This document shows positions 1 to 10,989 of a stretch of DNA of 64,000 nucleotides, one piece after another (within the stretch, counting starts at the first letter, position 1; every line of letters begins with the position of its first letter). The notes beneath the pieces were generated by a model, which was not told the origin of the DNA, did not search any database, and saw only the letters and a program-made list of their open reading frames with translations. The translations under genes and the position numbers were made by a program. The stretch spans positions 1,468,001 to 1,532,000 of the forward strand of contig JAPXFQ010002623.1 of the NCBI GenBank assembly GCA_028564705.1, read 5' to 3'. The DNA comes from Apricaphanius iberus (Eukaryota; Chordata; Actinopteri; Cyprinodontiformes; Aphaniidae).

Positions 1-418
1 CAAAGATACACCACGCTTAGACAGATGGATAAAACCCAAGAAGTGAAACCAGGGGCGCAATGGGAAAGGCAAAGTTTAGAGAATTAGTTTTTAAATGAGT
101 TAAAAAAATTATAAAGGGACTGCTTATAAGGGAGAGGGAGCATATTCCTGGGTTTCGGAGCGTACACTGAGAAAGCTTGCTCACCTCAGTATTATCCATT
201 TGAAAAAGAATGTAATGAACCAGAATTGCTTTGGCATGAGTTATAATGTGCTATTTGGGCTTTTTGAGGATGTTAATAACTCCAAGTGAAAGGTGTCATT
301 ACAGCTATGTTTTACCAGTGAGAAACAATTCTTTGTAATTTCCAAACCAAAACACTGACTGACTATCACTGGCTGGATATCACTCCCATAAATAAATATT
401 TTTAAAATATAAAATAAA
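1..418. other. Unassigned AT-rich flank
   Basis: No gene or repeat family is recognised here. Short open frames on the minus strand lack recognisable domains and are probably chance frames. Confidence 0.5.
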
Positions 419-441
419 AGATATATATATATATATATATA
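419..441. repeat. (AT)n microsatellite
   Basis: This is an uninterrupted AT dinucleotide run directly beside the left end of a Tc1-like element. Tc1/mariner elements insert at TA, so this run may have been the target. Confidence 0.9.
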
Positions 442-442
442 C

Positions 443-954
443 ACAGTACAGACCAAAAGTTCTGACACACCCATGCCTTCTAATTCAGTGCTTTTTCTTT
501 ATTTTGATGGCTATTTACATTGTAGATTCTCATTGAAGGCATCAAAACTATGAATGAGCACATATGGAATTATGTAGTACTTTTCCAAAAACTTTTAAAT
601 AGCCTGGCTTCCAAAGTCACCGGATCTGTAGCCAATCGAGACGATTTGGGGTGAGCTGAACCACAGAGGGGAAGGCAGAAGGGCCAACAAGTACTAAGCA
701 TCTCTGGGAACTCCTTCAAGACTGTTGGAAAACCATTTCAGGTGACTACCTCTTGAAGCTCAAGAGAATGCAAATCAGTAATCAGAGCAAAGAGTGGCTA
801 ATTTGAGGAATCTAAAATATAACATATATTCAGTTATTTCACCCTATTTGTTTAAGTACATACAGTAATTCCATACATCACGTGTTCATTCATAGTTTTG
901 ATGCTCTTAATTGAGAATCTACAATGTAGTCATGAAAATAAAGAAAACGCATTG

Positions 955-957
<3 letters not shown>
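443..957 (+). mobile_element. Tc1/mariner element, internally deleted
   Basis: The left end reads CAGTACAGACCAAAAGTTCT, the typical start of a common fish Tc1 family. The following 100 bases reappear inverted at about 855-957 (shared words include GATTCTCA and ATCAAAACTATGAATGA), so both inverted terminal repeats are present. The right one lost its last 25-30 bases and runs straight into a TA repeat. Between them only the 3' end of the transposase survives, at about 620-800 on the plus strand. It resembles the region after the last catalytic residues (words like PDL, PIE and IWGEL can be read with a stop and frame breaks). An intact Tc1 is about 1.6 kb, so about 1.1 kb of the transposase is missing. 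It cannot make transposase. Confidence 0.85.

Positions 958-1006
<49 letters not shown>
958..1006. repeat. (TA)n microsatellite
   Basis: This pure TA run replaces the outer right end of the Tc1 copy and separates it from the next LINE fragment. It probably expanded from the TA target or terminal sequence. Confidence 0.9.
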
Positions 1007-1007
<1 letters not shown>

Positions 1008-1024
1008 GCCTGAGACAATGGCAA

Positions 1025-1401
1025 GATGTGGAGGTGTTGGAGGAGGAACCATAATGGCTAACTGAAGTGGCTGATCTCAAGAAGTCCTACCAATGGCTAG
1101 AGAGGGCTGGCCTACAGGATACCACAGAGACACTCATCCTGGCAGCACAGGAGCAAGCACTGAGCACCAGAGCGATAGAGGCCCAGATCTACCACACCAG
1201 ACAAGACCCAAGGTGTAGGTTGTGCAAAGAGTCATCTGAGTCATCCTGCCCAAACTGGAGGAATGGCTCCAGCAGATCCCTGGAAGAATCTCAGAAATCT
1301 CTGTCCAGAAAATGCAGTAGTTGGAAAAGAAAAGATACTGAGACGGACCCTCAAGCTACCAGGCCTCTGGTAGAGGACCCAAGCTTGCAATGGAAAAAAA
1401 C

Positions 1402-1412
<11 letters not shown>
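1025..1412 (+). mobile_element. LINE with restriction-like endonuclease, 3' fragment, copy 1
   Basis: The plus-strand frame starting at 1067 reads as the C-terminal part of the ORF of a fish non-LTR element of the early-branching type (R2/R4-Rex6-like, subgroup uncertain). It includes HTRQDPRCRLCK, the first half of the CCHC knuckle that lies before the endonuclease. The sequence then jumps at about 1240-1250 to the final residues of the ORF (EEWLQQIP, readable in another frame). The whole endonuclease core present in the second copy at 45.4-45.9 kb is deleted. Matching 3' words in the two copies (for example CCTCTGGTAGAG) show they are the same family. This copy is inactive. Confidence 0.75.

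Positions 1413-1455
<43 letters not shown>
1404..1455. repeat. (TA)n(TG)n compound microsatellite
   Basis: A TA run passes directly into a TG run at the 3' end of the LINE fragment. The second copy of this LINE also ends in a short AT-rich repeat, so the tail of the element is a likely seed for this microsatellite. Confidence 0.9.
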
Positions 1456-1642
1456 AATAATGTGTATATTTGTGAAGGGCATGCACTGCTACTTCTGCTA
1501 ATGAGTTAGCGAATGTTAGCACCAGTAATGGGCAGTAACGCATTAAAGTATTCCAATTACTTTTTTCGAGTAACAGCTAAATTAAGGGATTACAGTGGCA
1601 AAAAAGTAATTAAACTGCCGAGCGTCTCATGACAGTGACATA

Positions 1643-2893
1643 TACTTGCCAACCCTCCTGAATTTCCTGGGAAAGTCCTGAAATTCATTGTCCCGAATTT
1701 CTTCCGACATCTGACAGTGTCGCTTATCATATTTACTCCCCGCTTCTTGTATTAGAGGGACGGAGAATAAAACCTGTTTCATTTGCATTTTGCCAAAGAC
1801 GGTGCTGCTGGGTACAGTTTCCTCATTCATGACATTAAAATCCTTTATGTTGGCGAAATTTCCCATTTTTAATCCAAAATAGGTCACCTACATGATTCGC
1901 AGCCTATATGTCCCATGAGAAAAACAATCAGCTGTAATTAGTGACGCACGCTGCAGCAGCCAGTCGCAAGTTTTTAGAACAGTCTTTATGCGACTGGCAG
2001 AAGCTTTGTTTCAATTTTTTTTTTTAAATCCACCTAGTTAAGGGTTAAAAAAATGTTTCAACCGACCTCACTTCTTGTTTCCTTTTATTTCGGCAGCACG
2101 GTGATAACTTCGGCAACAGATGGCAGCATTTTTCCCTTGCTATTTTAGCCGAAGAGCGCAGTTGGTTATACTTTTTTAATAAGTAACAGCATGAAAATCA
2201 ACATACTCAGTTCTGCCCTGAGATCAAAGTAAGGGAAAATACTTTCTGCTGATACAGAGACTCCTGTGAGCTTTTAGAATAATTGATGAGTAGCCATTCC
2301 TAAACGTTCAGTGCTGCTAAGGAGTGGCGTATCCAGGAAGTTAATAAAGAGGGGCTAAAAGGGGCCAAGGTGGGTCTGGGATTGTAGCATCAAAATAACA
2401 GAAAATATGTTCTGTTAGTGGGAACCCAATCTGAGCTGATCACATTTATAGAGTTTCATCCATCCATTTTCTGAACCGCTTAGTCGTCCAGGGGTCGCGG
2501 GGGGGCTGGTGCCTATCTCCAGCTGTCAACGGGCGAGAGGCGGGGTACACCATGGAGAGGTCGCCAGTCCATCACAGCATTTATAGAGTTTTCATCTGTT
2601 AAAGTAACATTTAAAGTCCTTTTATTTTACAAAGGTTTATGTGACAATGTAGCCACTAACTGTGATTGTGTTTCAAACAATGTAAGCGATTGGTGAAAAA
2701 TTTAATACAATCACAAATAAAAACATTGCAACTTTTCACAAAAGCTTTTTCACAAAAAAGTGTTGGGACTGTTTAATTTGTTAAATTACGTTATTGCCGT
2801 ACTGTAAAAATCAAGTATTTAATTTTTCTACTTTTTAAAAAACAGCCACTTTAAAATGTCTCTAATTTTGATGTCTCAAGGTTGGCAAGTATG
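1643..2893. mobile_element. Nested non-autonomous TIR element
   Basis: The left end TACTTGCCAACCCT is mirrored at the right end, AAGGTTGGCAAGTATG. The word GACATATA lies outside both ends (1637-1644 and 2894-2901), consistent with an 8 bp target duplication of the hAT class; a few bases of the left terminus seem lost. There is no transposase inside. The stretch carries a further retroposon insertion at 2461-2577. Confidence 0.7.
2461..2577 (-). mobile_element. Short fish retroposon 3' fragment with target duplication
   Basis: The segment opens with CATCCATTTTCTGAACCGCT and ends in GCCAGTCCATCACAG, the 3' portion, in reverse, of a very common fish retroposon whose tail is (GGAT)n. It is bracketed by CATTTATAGAGTTTCATC (2443-2460) and the same word with one extra T (2578-2596). 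That is an 18-19 bp target duplication, as made by target-primed reverse transcription. The tail overlaps the left duplication. Confidence 0.85.
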
Positions 2894-2939
2894 GACATAT
2901 AAGCTTGCAACATCCTCAATAGAAAACAACAGACAATAA

Positions 2940-3310
2940 TGGAGCGCGGGATAGAGCGAGAGCATTCAGCGTTTGATGGTTGGAAGTAATGGTATTACTT
3001 TCAGTATGATTCTGTAAAATGGACAAAAATATTAGAGTCCGCTGCACACTTTGGAAGAAAACTTTTATCTACAGCGAAAAACCGAACTTCCAATCTGAGC
3101 AAGCAACTAGCAAACTGGGGGACTTTGAAGCTCACTGAGAGCCCGACTGACATCACAGCTGCAGCTGATAAAATGGAGTCTAAGTCAGAAAGCTCTACTG
3201 CTGCTAAGCAGGTGAAAATAGAAATAAGAGCCACTGGACTTAGTGTCGCCAAACTGAAAAAGCTTGTCACTGGCTTGTCACACAGTAAGACCACTAAGTG
3301 AATTTCTTTC
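2940..3310 (+). pseudogene. hAT transposase N-terminal remnant (BED-type region)
   Basis: Reading the plus strand from about 2965 gives FDGWK, a stop, then WYYFQYDSVK, and further on LLSTAKNRTSNLSKQLA and ATGLSVAKLKKLV. These follow the order of the start of hAT transposases: the BED-type zinc finger with its TSNL..HL helix, then the linker before the catalytic core. The piece around CTL(C) is out of frame with its neighbours, so at least two frameshifts and one stop are present. The frame ends with a stop at about 3300 and nothing of the RNase H-like core follows. It is a dead fragment of the hAT element that starts at 1523. Confidence 0.65.
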
Positions 3311-5620
3311 AGAGCACTGAACCAACACATATGCCTGCAAAAAGCTTCTTTTGTCTAAACCAATCTATGCCCATTCTGAGCCTGTTGTGTAAGAGCACTG
3401 ATGGCTTCCTCTTGCTACGGGGTCAGAGGAGCAGCCATATTGATTTTGCTGTTTCTAAAGATGAAAGCAAACAGGGCAGACACTGATACCAACAGGAGTG
3501 ACTTTGAAAAAAGGCAAATACTCAAGGTATTTATCTCTTTCTCTGCCTCTCTGTTTGGTTTTAATTCATTCAGCCTTCCACTGACTCTTGATTGGAAGCA
3601 ACTTCTCCAAGTCCCTGTATGCAAGGTTACAATTTGGAGGACCATATTTAAGAAAACAGAGTATTTATCTAAATAATATAGTTATTCAGAAAATTTGGAA
3701 CGTTTTCAAGAAAATTTTCACCCAATTACTGAAAAAAGCAACTTTTATTTTCCACTTTAAATTTCTGTGGGTGCTTGAAAAACATACACAATAGATCCAC
3801 AAGACTTATACCAAAATCAGTAAGGGTAGTTGAGGTGCAGTTTTCCATCCTGATTCCTAAATATATTTTTTAGCATAATTGTTTGTTACAATTGCAAGCT
3901 GTCAACGAGAGTTACTCCGTCAGTGAGAAAAGACAAAGAAACCAGCTAAAATCTTATTCTAGGTCTCACTCATTTATTTTAGTCAATGATATTCCACAGT
4001 GCACAGATGTATGGGTACAGAGCAGGTCAGATGAAGTTAGTAAACCTGGGAATTTCACTATGCATAACCAGAATAAAAATCAAATAAAACCCAATCTGGT
4101 TTTTCTGTGTAGTTTCATTTTTAAAAAACACCTTTTAGAAAAGTAGCTGCATGTTTCAGATAAACTTCAAAACACGACTGCTGTCCCCTAAGATGACAGC
4201 TCATGATGCAATTCTGATCTTTGTTATTCTGTGTAACTTTCCATTGCCTGGGACGAAAATCAACATGAATAAGCATTATTATGTAACCTCGAGGCCCAGT
4301 GGATAAGCAGATCTGCTCTGTCATCTTGTAACCCTGTGGTTTGTTTGCCCGAATGGAGGCTTCTGATTTAATTTAATAAGATGTTGTCCTCTCATTGTGT
4401 TGTGTGGGTCAGATTGTCCTTAATGCCATCCTCTCTGGCCATCTACTTACCCACTTGGCAAACTGTGCTTAGTCCCTAAAGGGTAACTTTTTGAGCATGT
4501 GTTTCTCTTAGAGGGTGTGATGAGACAGGAAATAAGTTTAAAACCAGGTGTATTCATCTGTTTTCTTTCATCCAGGGTCAAAATGTATATAGCTTTATTT
4601 ATTTTAGCTTTTTCTTCTTTTTAAGGCTATTTTTGCAGCAGAGGATGCTTCAGTAACTTGTAACACTTAATGGCACTTTAACTTGATCACATTTTCTTTA
4701 ACAACAAACACAATCCTGTTTTTAATTAGTTATTTTTCTAATAGACTAACACAAAGTAAAATATAGTGTATTTCACCCCTAGAGGTGAAACATCTTCAAG
4801 AAAACAATATTTTTTTATCTTACAGCACCCTTTTTCACTATTTAAGCAGTTTTATATGTTTTTTTTTTACTTTATTTTTGATACATTTTTTAACAATAAG
4901 TCAGACAATTCCTTTTTTTGTTTGCCGGCAGAGATTACTTGCATGGTCACAAATTCTAATATCTATGTCAAATCAAAAAAAAAAAAGTATACTTGTTAAT
5001 AGTGAAATGTTTTTTCACATGTATATATTGTTGTCTTGCATGTTTTTTTTTATATCTCCGTGTATGTTATAGCAAATATAAAACATTGAATGTTAAGAAT
5101 GTTACACCTCTACTCCATAGACTCTTCGGTCTATTGCCCACTTTTTCTACCAACATAGATTCATTAATTTATTCAAAGGAAACTCTTAGTTTGGACTCTT
5201 TTTCAAAAATAATAAGCCAGTTTCTCAAATTATTGAATGTTTTTTTGACCTTTCTGTTGTGTCGATTGTCATGGCTAAGGTCAGAGTTGACACTTTGTGC
5301 AGGCTCTATCTCTCAGATACTGTAAAGAAACTTAGTGGAGAGGAAAGAAATTCATGCTTCATATGGATGGACTTTCATTCGAGGAATTACAAGATTGATT
5401 TGGTTTGGATAAATATTAGGAGTAATGATCAGTAACTCCTTTAAAGGATTAAATTAATGTATTATTTTTTTTAGGTTATAAAGAAAGAAGTGTAAAACTA
5501 GAAGAACTACAAGGCTGTAAAAATCAAGCATAAAATCTAAAGAACATGATGTAAAATATCAGCATTTCTAATGCTGGATTGCTGCCCATTTATTTCATAG
5601 TTACTACTTTACAATAAAAA
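3311..5620. other. No recognised gene; AT-rich with T tracts
   Basis: Several open frames of 60-110 codons occur on both strands but are low in complexity (F, L, S, K rich) and show no domain. T-rich tracts at about 4805-5060 explain most of them. I see no clear repeat boundaries. Confidence 0.5.
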
Positions 5621-5625
5621 CAACC

Positions 5626-5855
5626 ATGCACGCACACACTCACTCAACTAAGGACAATTTAGAGAGACTAGTTTATCTGACAATCATGTTTTTGGACCGT
5701 GGGAGGAAGCCGGAGTACCCGGAGGGAACCCACGCATGCAAATCATGCAAACTCCGTGCAAAAAGACCTGGCCAGATTAAAAACCCATTATGTTCTTGCT
5801 GCAAGGCAACAGTGCCAACCACCGCTCCACCATGCAGCCTAAATGGGTTGTAGTA
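5626..5855 (-). mobile_element. Fish retroposon fragment ((GGAT)n-tail family)
   Basis: The motif TTTTTGGACCGTGGGAGGAA, followed by CCGGAGTACCCGGAGGGAAC and GCAAACTCCGTGC, is the very abundant fish interspersed repeat. In consensus it lies upstream of the part seen at 2461-2577. Here the tail-proximal half is missing. Family assignment is from memory; it is retroposon-like because sister pieces carry a tandem tail and a target duplication. Confidence 0.75.
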
Positions 5856-6564
5856 GTTTATAAATTTGTCATTAATTAATCTATAAATGTTTTATAAATA
5901 ATAATTAAGTGATTATCATGCAAAGCTTGAGTGAGAATTAACGGGCAAAACTGATTGATTTCTTGCAAAATAGTGAGCTAATCTACATATTTCATCAAGA
6001 GTTGCTAGATTAAAAAATTCCTTAATAAGTTTAAACATTTCAAAGAGCCTTTTAAGATCAATGACAATCTGAAAACATAATTATCATGCACATAGTATTG
6101 TACTTTATCACTCCAACATGAATATGCATTATCAAATGGAACCTTATTGTAAAGTTTTAAAACTACCTAATACAAAAGTGTGGAGACTGTTTAATTTGTT
6201 AAATTACGTGTTCACTTGGTTTGAAATGTTTAATTTGGCACCTATAGATTGAATATGTAGGAAATATTTAGTTCACTGTGTAGCAGGAAACTGATCAGTT
6301 TCATCCCTTTTTGCCCTTAATTAATGCAAAATAAATTTATAAAAAAAGTTTATTTTTTAACCGTTATTTTGATGGAAGACCAGTTTTTGCCAATGTATGG
6401 GACATCCTTAACCTTTTATGCTGCTCCAACTTTTATCTATCAACCATGATCCAGACAAAATACTTTCAGTGTCTACATGTTCACAGCAGCGACAGTAAAG
6501 ATCAGAAGCTTTCCTGCTTTGAACGTTTGTGGTTTTGAGCAATTTATGTGATTATATAATGATT
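5856..6564. other. No recognised feature
   Basis: This is AT-rich sequence with no coding signal and no repeat family that I recognise. Confidence 0.5.
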
Positions 6565-6641
6565 GACCACCTCCCCCTGCAAAGATAAGTTGGTTTGGAG
6601 GAAAGTTGGATGGATGGATGGATGGATGGATGGATGGATGG
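6565..6641 (+). repeat. (GGAT)n tract with retroposon 3' end
   Basis: GACCACCTCCCCCTGCAAAG followed by GATAAGTTGG and then nine GGAT-type units is the degenerate 3' end of the same retroposon family as 2461-2577 in the opposite orientation. The microsatellite is therefore probably the expanded tail of a truncated copy. Confidence 0.7.
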
Positions 6642-7041
6642 ACTGACTATAAAGTGTTGATGGTTGATAATGGGATTTCTGCAAACTTTTTCAGTAGCTG
6701 TAGTGTCGCTTTTTCCACTTCTTTTTAGAACTATGACAAATACATTGACTTAAAAAGATATAATCATCTTATTGAACAAATATATTTTTTCTCCTTTATT
6801 ATTCTTTGATTGTAATGCAACTTTCTCAATATTCCCTAGTTATGAGCTATACCATACACAGACCGACCTACTTTATTTCCTTGTGATAATGCTGTAATAC
6901 AGATTTATTTAAGTTTATTCCGTAAATTGGAAAAAAACAAGCAATTTAAATATTTTCAGTCTACAATGGAGATGCTGTGACTCAGCAGTTTTCAAACTTA
7001 AATAGTCTCAATACCCAGGGTTTGTTGGTAGCACTGACAGT

Positions 7042-7081
7042 CATTAAATCATGACACTGCACATTAAATCATGACACTGCA
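7042..7081. repeat. 20 bp perfect tandem duplication
   Basis: The unit ATTAAATCATGACACTGCAC occurs twice in a row without a mismatch, indicating recent replication slippage or repair duplication. Confidence 0.95.
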
Positions 7082-7288
7082 CAGTTTCCTGAGTTATGTT
7101 GTTGTTGTATTTATGTATTATTCTCTACAGAATTTGACTTAACAAACAGGAACATCCTTTTGCTCCCTGCGCAGTCACAAGGCTGGAATGTCAAGTGCAG
7201 TTTCTCGGTTCTTCCCATGCTATTTAATAGATCTCCTCCCCACACCTCAACCCCTCATTTCCAAATTACAGTGCAGTTAAAGGCCAGG

Positions 7289-8699
7289 GGCCTCATTTTT
7301 CAAGCATACCCATGCACAGATCCGTACGTATGTCGTGCGTAGGAACAATTCTATGCATTGTGTGGTATTTGTTCAATTTGTACTTGTGTGTAGAAATTAT
7401 CCTAAATATAAGTACAGTTCTGATTGTTCGTACGCACAGCATCTACTGTTAGAACAGAGGAACTGCAACTCTGAAATAGTTTTACTTTGACAGAATATTT
7501 CTCTCAACAGTTTATCGCCTCCACCAAGGAGCTCATGTAGGCGTCTGTCTGTGTTATAACAGAATGACGTAAAAGTTATGAACGGATTAGCAATAAACGT
7601 TCAGGAAATGTTTGAAATTGGCCAAGAAATAAGTTATTTAATGTTGCGGGTGATCATGCTTGGCGATCCTGTTACTCGCAATCTGCGCTCTGCGCCGCAG
7701 ACCCCCCCCCCTCTCGTTTATTTGTTTATTTATTACACCACGCGCTTCAGCTTAATGAGATTTTGTCACACATTTAATTAAAAGGTTTGCAAACTGCACC
7801 ATGACACTAAATGTTCCTGCTTATCAGTAAAGCAGATTACCCTTTCTTCCTTGCGTACTGATGGCAGCACAAGCCGTGTCTCCAATTACGCACGGCCACA
7901 AAAGAGTCAAACATGATGATCTGAACACCGTCTGTATTAGATCTGGTCCAGCTGTGTACTGAGAGATGTTTTACTTTATTTAGTTTAATACAGAACCATT
8001 TTACCCTAATTTCCAACAGGAACATCTCCACTATCCCGTCCGCATTTACTGCCCGTTATCTTTGTCCCAGGCGGAGTTATCTTTTATTATTAGTTCCCCC
8101 TATGCTGATAGAATCAAACAGTATTGCTCATTATTAAATTATTTAATATGTTTAAAGACGTTAACAATTTCCACAAAAGTTAATATTAGCTAAATAAATT
8201 ATTCACCACATTTTTTACGTCTGCTCTGCAGCAGAAATATAACGCCTGCATGCGGGTTGGAATTTAGCAGAGAAACCACTGATAACAGAAAGTATCGGTG
8301 GTGAAATGACATTTTTTTTAGGCCTGTTAATCATGAATACTTTTTTATTGCCCTATCCATGTTTCACCTCAGTCTCTGTGTCACTGAAGTTCCTTTTTTC
8401 GCTCTCTTCGAAATTATTTTAAGGAAGAACGTGAGGACTCAATGCATGTGAAAGATGATGTGGTGTTACCAAATACGGTTAATTCAGGGCGTTTCTGTAT
8501 GCAAATGACTGTGAACGGGCACGAGCACCTGAGTACGCACAAGTGGGATTTATCAACAGCTGATTGCGGCGGAGTGTGCGTACGAGAGGCCACCGCATGT
8601 TTCATAAATCACACTTTGACGTTTACTTACGCACATCCTAAATGTCCTTCGTAGGATAGAATATAGGAACATTTCTACGAACGTTTGATAAATGAGGGC
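7289..8699. mobile_element. TIR element, 1.4 kb, non-autonomous
   Basis: The left end GGCCTCATTTTTCAAGCAT is mirrored at the right by TTTGATAAATGAGGGC. The word CCAGG lies outside each end (7284-7288 and 8700-8704), a possible 5 bp target duplication. The subterminal sequence is rich in CGTACGCAC-type words on both sides. No transposase frame is present. The superfamily is uncertain; PIF/Harbinger-like is my best guess. A further interspersed repeat lies inside at 7511-7650. Confidence 0.7.
7511..7650 (+). repeat. Interspersed repeat of the 'AAGGAGGTTATGTTTTC' family, copy 1
   Basis: CTCCACCAAGGAGCTCATGT, then TCTGTCTGTGTTATAAC, then AAAAGTTATGAACGGATT and TTCAGGAAATGTTTG match word by word with copies at 14826-14983 (reversed) and 54180-54345. 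The family is common in fish; I cannot assign it to a class. Confidence 0.65.
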
Positions 8700-8704
8700 C
8701 CAGG

Positions 8705-10250
8705 CATCTTCACTCTCAGATTCAAGGAAATATGATCAAAATATAATTTTAAAGATACTCATTCACCTAGTGCTACTGCCGGAAAATGAAACAATCAGGT
8801 TTAAGCAGCCAGTGGCAAAGCATCAATAATTATGTTTACAATTTATCAAAGAGATTTATTAAAGACATTCAGGAGAACAAACCATTATACCAATTGAAAT
8901 TCCAGGCGCTGTCCTAAAAAACAAAATCTGTATTAGTGAGCTTTGCTTTCATTCACTGTTCCTTCTTCTAGGAAAGGATTTCTTGTGGTAAACGAAACCT
9001 CAAAGTTTTGCTCCATGAAAAAGTATGCTAAATCTTTATCACATTAAAAGCAGGTTCTTGCTAACCTTTGTATGCAGCTGAACAAAGCAACACATGCTTT
9101 ACATTTCCTAATTCTAATTTAACTTAAAGCCCAAAATTTTTGTGGTCAAAATAAATAAAAGCAGTACAGTAAAAATGCAACAACTATGTAGCAAATTAGG
9201 CAAATAAATATTATCGTAATGATGCTTCTAGCAGTTTGAAAGAAGCATAATTCTTATCAAAATTATAGTAATTATTATCAACTGTTTTAAATGTATGTTT
9301 TCTGTAGATCATCTCAAGCCCTGATATTGTACAGATAATTGTTAAAAATATAATATTCATATTGTTTTAGTGTAATGCAGTATAGCATCTCTCTATACAA
9401 AGAAAATGAAATGTTTTTACATTATTTTATATATTAAATATATGCAAAGAATGAGCTCTAGGTTTTATTTTCTAAAATAACTAAAAGAAGATTATGTTTT
9501 TTCTGCATATTTTCGGTGGATTTCATATTTATTTTAGCTCAGCAAGTGCTTTGACTCAGTTGAACTAATTTCACATACAGATCCGTTCATCACTTCATTT
9601 ACTGGTTTCTTGAAGCAAATGTGTTAAAAAAAATGGGCCCATTTATGAAGCTGGGATGGCCTGGGATGGTCCGATAGTCATCATTAAGGTTATTTATCTG
9701 AGGTCTACTTCTGAGCTATCCGTTGCATGTGGGTCAAAAAGCGAAGTGCATATTCGACAATTGTAGAATACTTTCTTAAATTGTAGCCGTGATGTCTATA
9801 AATTTATTTTGAAGCCTCCTTTTTGCTTGGAAAAGCAGAATAATATTAAAGCAGCTTTGGACGTCCCTTGCAGCTCATCGCTGCTCCTGCCTGTGTTTGC
9901 CAGGACGGGAATATGACACCGGCATTGCAATACAAGTTCAAACGTTTTGCCCCTTTTCCACTAGGGTCGTGTTAGCCCCAAGCAGGTTGGGTTAGTGCTG
10001 TCTAGAACAGGATGGTTGTGTTTGCATTATTATATCAGAAGCACAGTATTGGGCAAGGACATAGGACAGGCTGAGCTTAACAAAAGCTCCAGCAAAAAGC
10101 AGTAACAAAGTAATCATGACAACACCAATCATCTCAAAAGTTAAATGACTTTTGACTAACCACACATCGTTCAGACATCGATCCCTTCATGCCTCTAGCT
10201 CCTAATCTGTGTTCTTCAAGCCAGTACTGATCCAACCAGTGATCATTTAG
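8705..10250. other. No recognised gene
   Basis: This AT-rich sequence has no convincing coding frame. The stretch around 9640-9960 is less AT-rich (GGGCCCATTT, CTGGGATGGCCTGGGATGG) and may be an old repeat, but I could not find paired ends. Confidence 0.4.
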
Positions 10251-10254
10251 TCTG

Positions 10255-10985
10255 TTAAGACTCCGAATCTGCAACCTTCCAGCCTGATCTAGCCGACTCC
10301 AGCTCTCTGGTCACAGCAGAAACCTCAAGCTTCTCTGCTGCTACACCAGCTACCAGCCTTCTTCCTCCTGGACACGGCGGGCTCACTGCTATTTAACATT
10401 CTGTCACATGCCGACTTCGCCTGCTACACTGCTACCTGACCGGAACCTACTTCAACCTGCATGTGGAAGTCAATAACAACCATAATCGCAGCTCCAATCC
10501 AGTTGGTGGCTGATAAAAATCAGCCATTCACAATTTTTTGGTGTCCTATTTGCCGTTGCTGCAGCTGGTATCTCATCCTCTCTCTTCCCCGCTGCTTTCG
10601 TGGCTGCGGCTGGTATCTCGTCCTCTCTCTTCCCTACTGCTTGCGTAGCTGTGGCCAGTATCTTGTCTGATTTTGCAGCATTCCAGCCAGACCTAGCAAA
10701 CCCTTGCTCCAGCTCTCTGATCACTGTGGAGACCTCCTACTTCTCTGCTGCTACCACCGGCTACCAGCCTTCTTCCTCCCAGACACTGCGACACTGTCTA
10801 TTTTTTCTATCACACGGCAACTTCTCCTGCTACACTGCTACCTGCACAGAGTCTGCTCCAACCCACGTGTGGAAGGCAACAACAGCCCTTATCACAGATC
10901 TATTCCTCTTGCCGATCTGACAAAAAATCTGCCATCATTCTACGTTTTACGATGTCGCAGATGCCGAAGCTGCAGCCGGTAACAA
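10255..10985. repeat. Divergent 410 bp tandem duplication
   Basis: Two copies lie head to tail. TTCTCTGCTGCTAC occurs at 10331 and 10741. In the same order each copy then has GCTACCAGCC with TTCTTCCTCC, then TGCTACACTGCTACCTG, then a GTGGAAG word and AATCTGCC or a related word. The offset is 410 bases and the copies have clearly diverged. Frames across it are Ser/Thr/Cys-rich because the DNA is pyrimidine-rich, and match no family I know. Confidence 0.75.
10564..10665. repeat. 45 bp short tandem repeat
   Basis: GCTGGTATCTC words recur at 10564 and 10609, and as GCCAGTATCTTG near 10654, giving a 45 bp period over a little more than two units. It lies between the two 410 bp copies. Confidence 0.75.
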
Positions 10986-10989
10986 GTCA

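Larger units (their letters stand above)
1523..3310 (+). mobile_element. hAT transposon remnant hosting nested insertions
   Basis: The left end CAGTAATGGGCAGTAACGCA has the CAG start and the GTAACGC-rich subterminal sequence typical of fish hAT elements. About 115 bases in, it is interrupted by another element (1643-2893). It then resumes and leads into a decayed hAT transposase N-terminus (2940-3310). No matching right terminus was found, so the 3' part is probably lost. Confidence 0.6.

Noticed and set aside
1067..1501. 144-codon plus-strand frame as an intact gene
   Set aside because: It is a deleted LINE ORF end that reads on into the TA/TG microsatellite (tyrosine/isoleucine and cysteine/valine runs).
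10470..10982. Overlapping frames in the 410 bp duplication rich in Ser, Thr and Ala
   Set aside because: Frames are open on both strands because of base composition and repetition; no domain or start context supports them.
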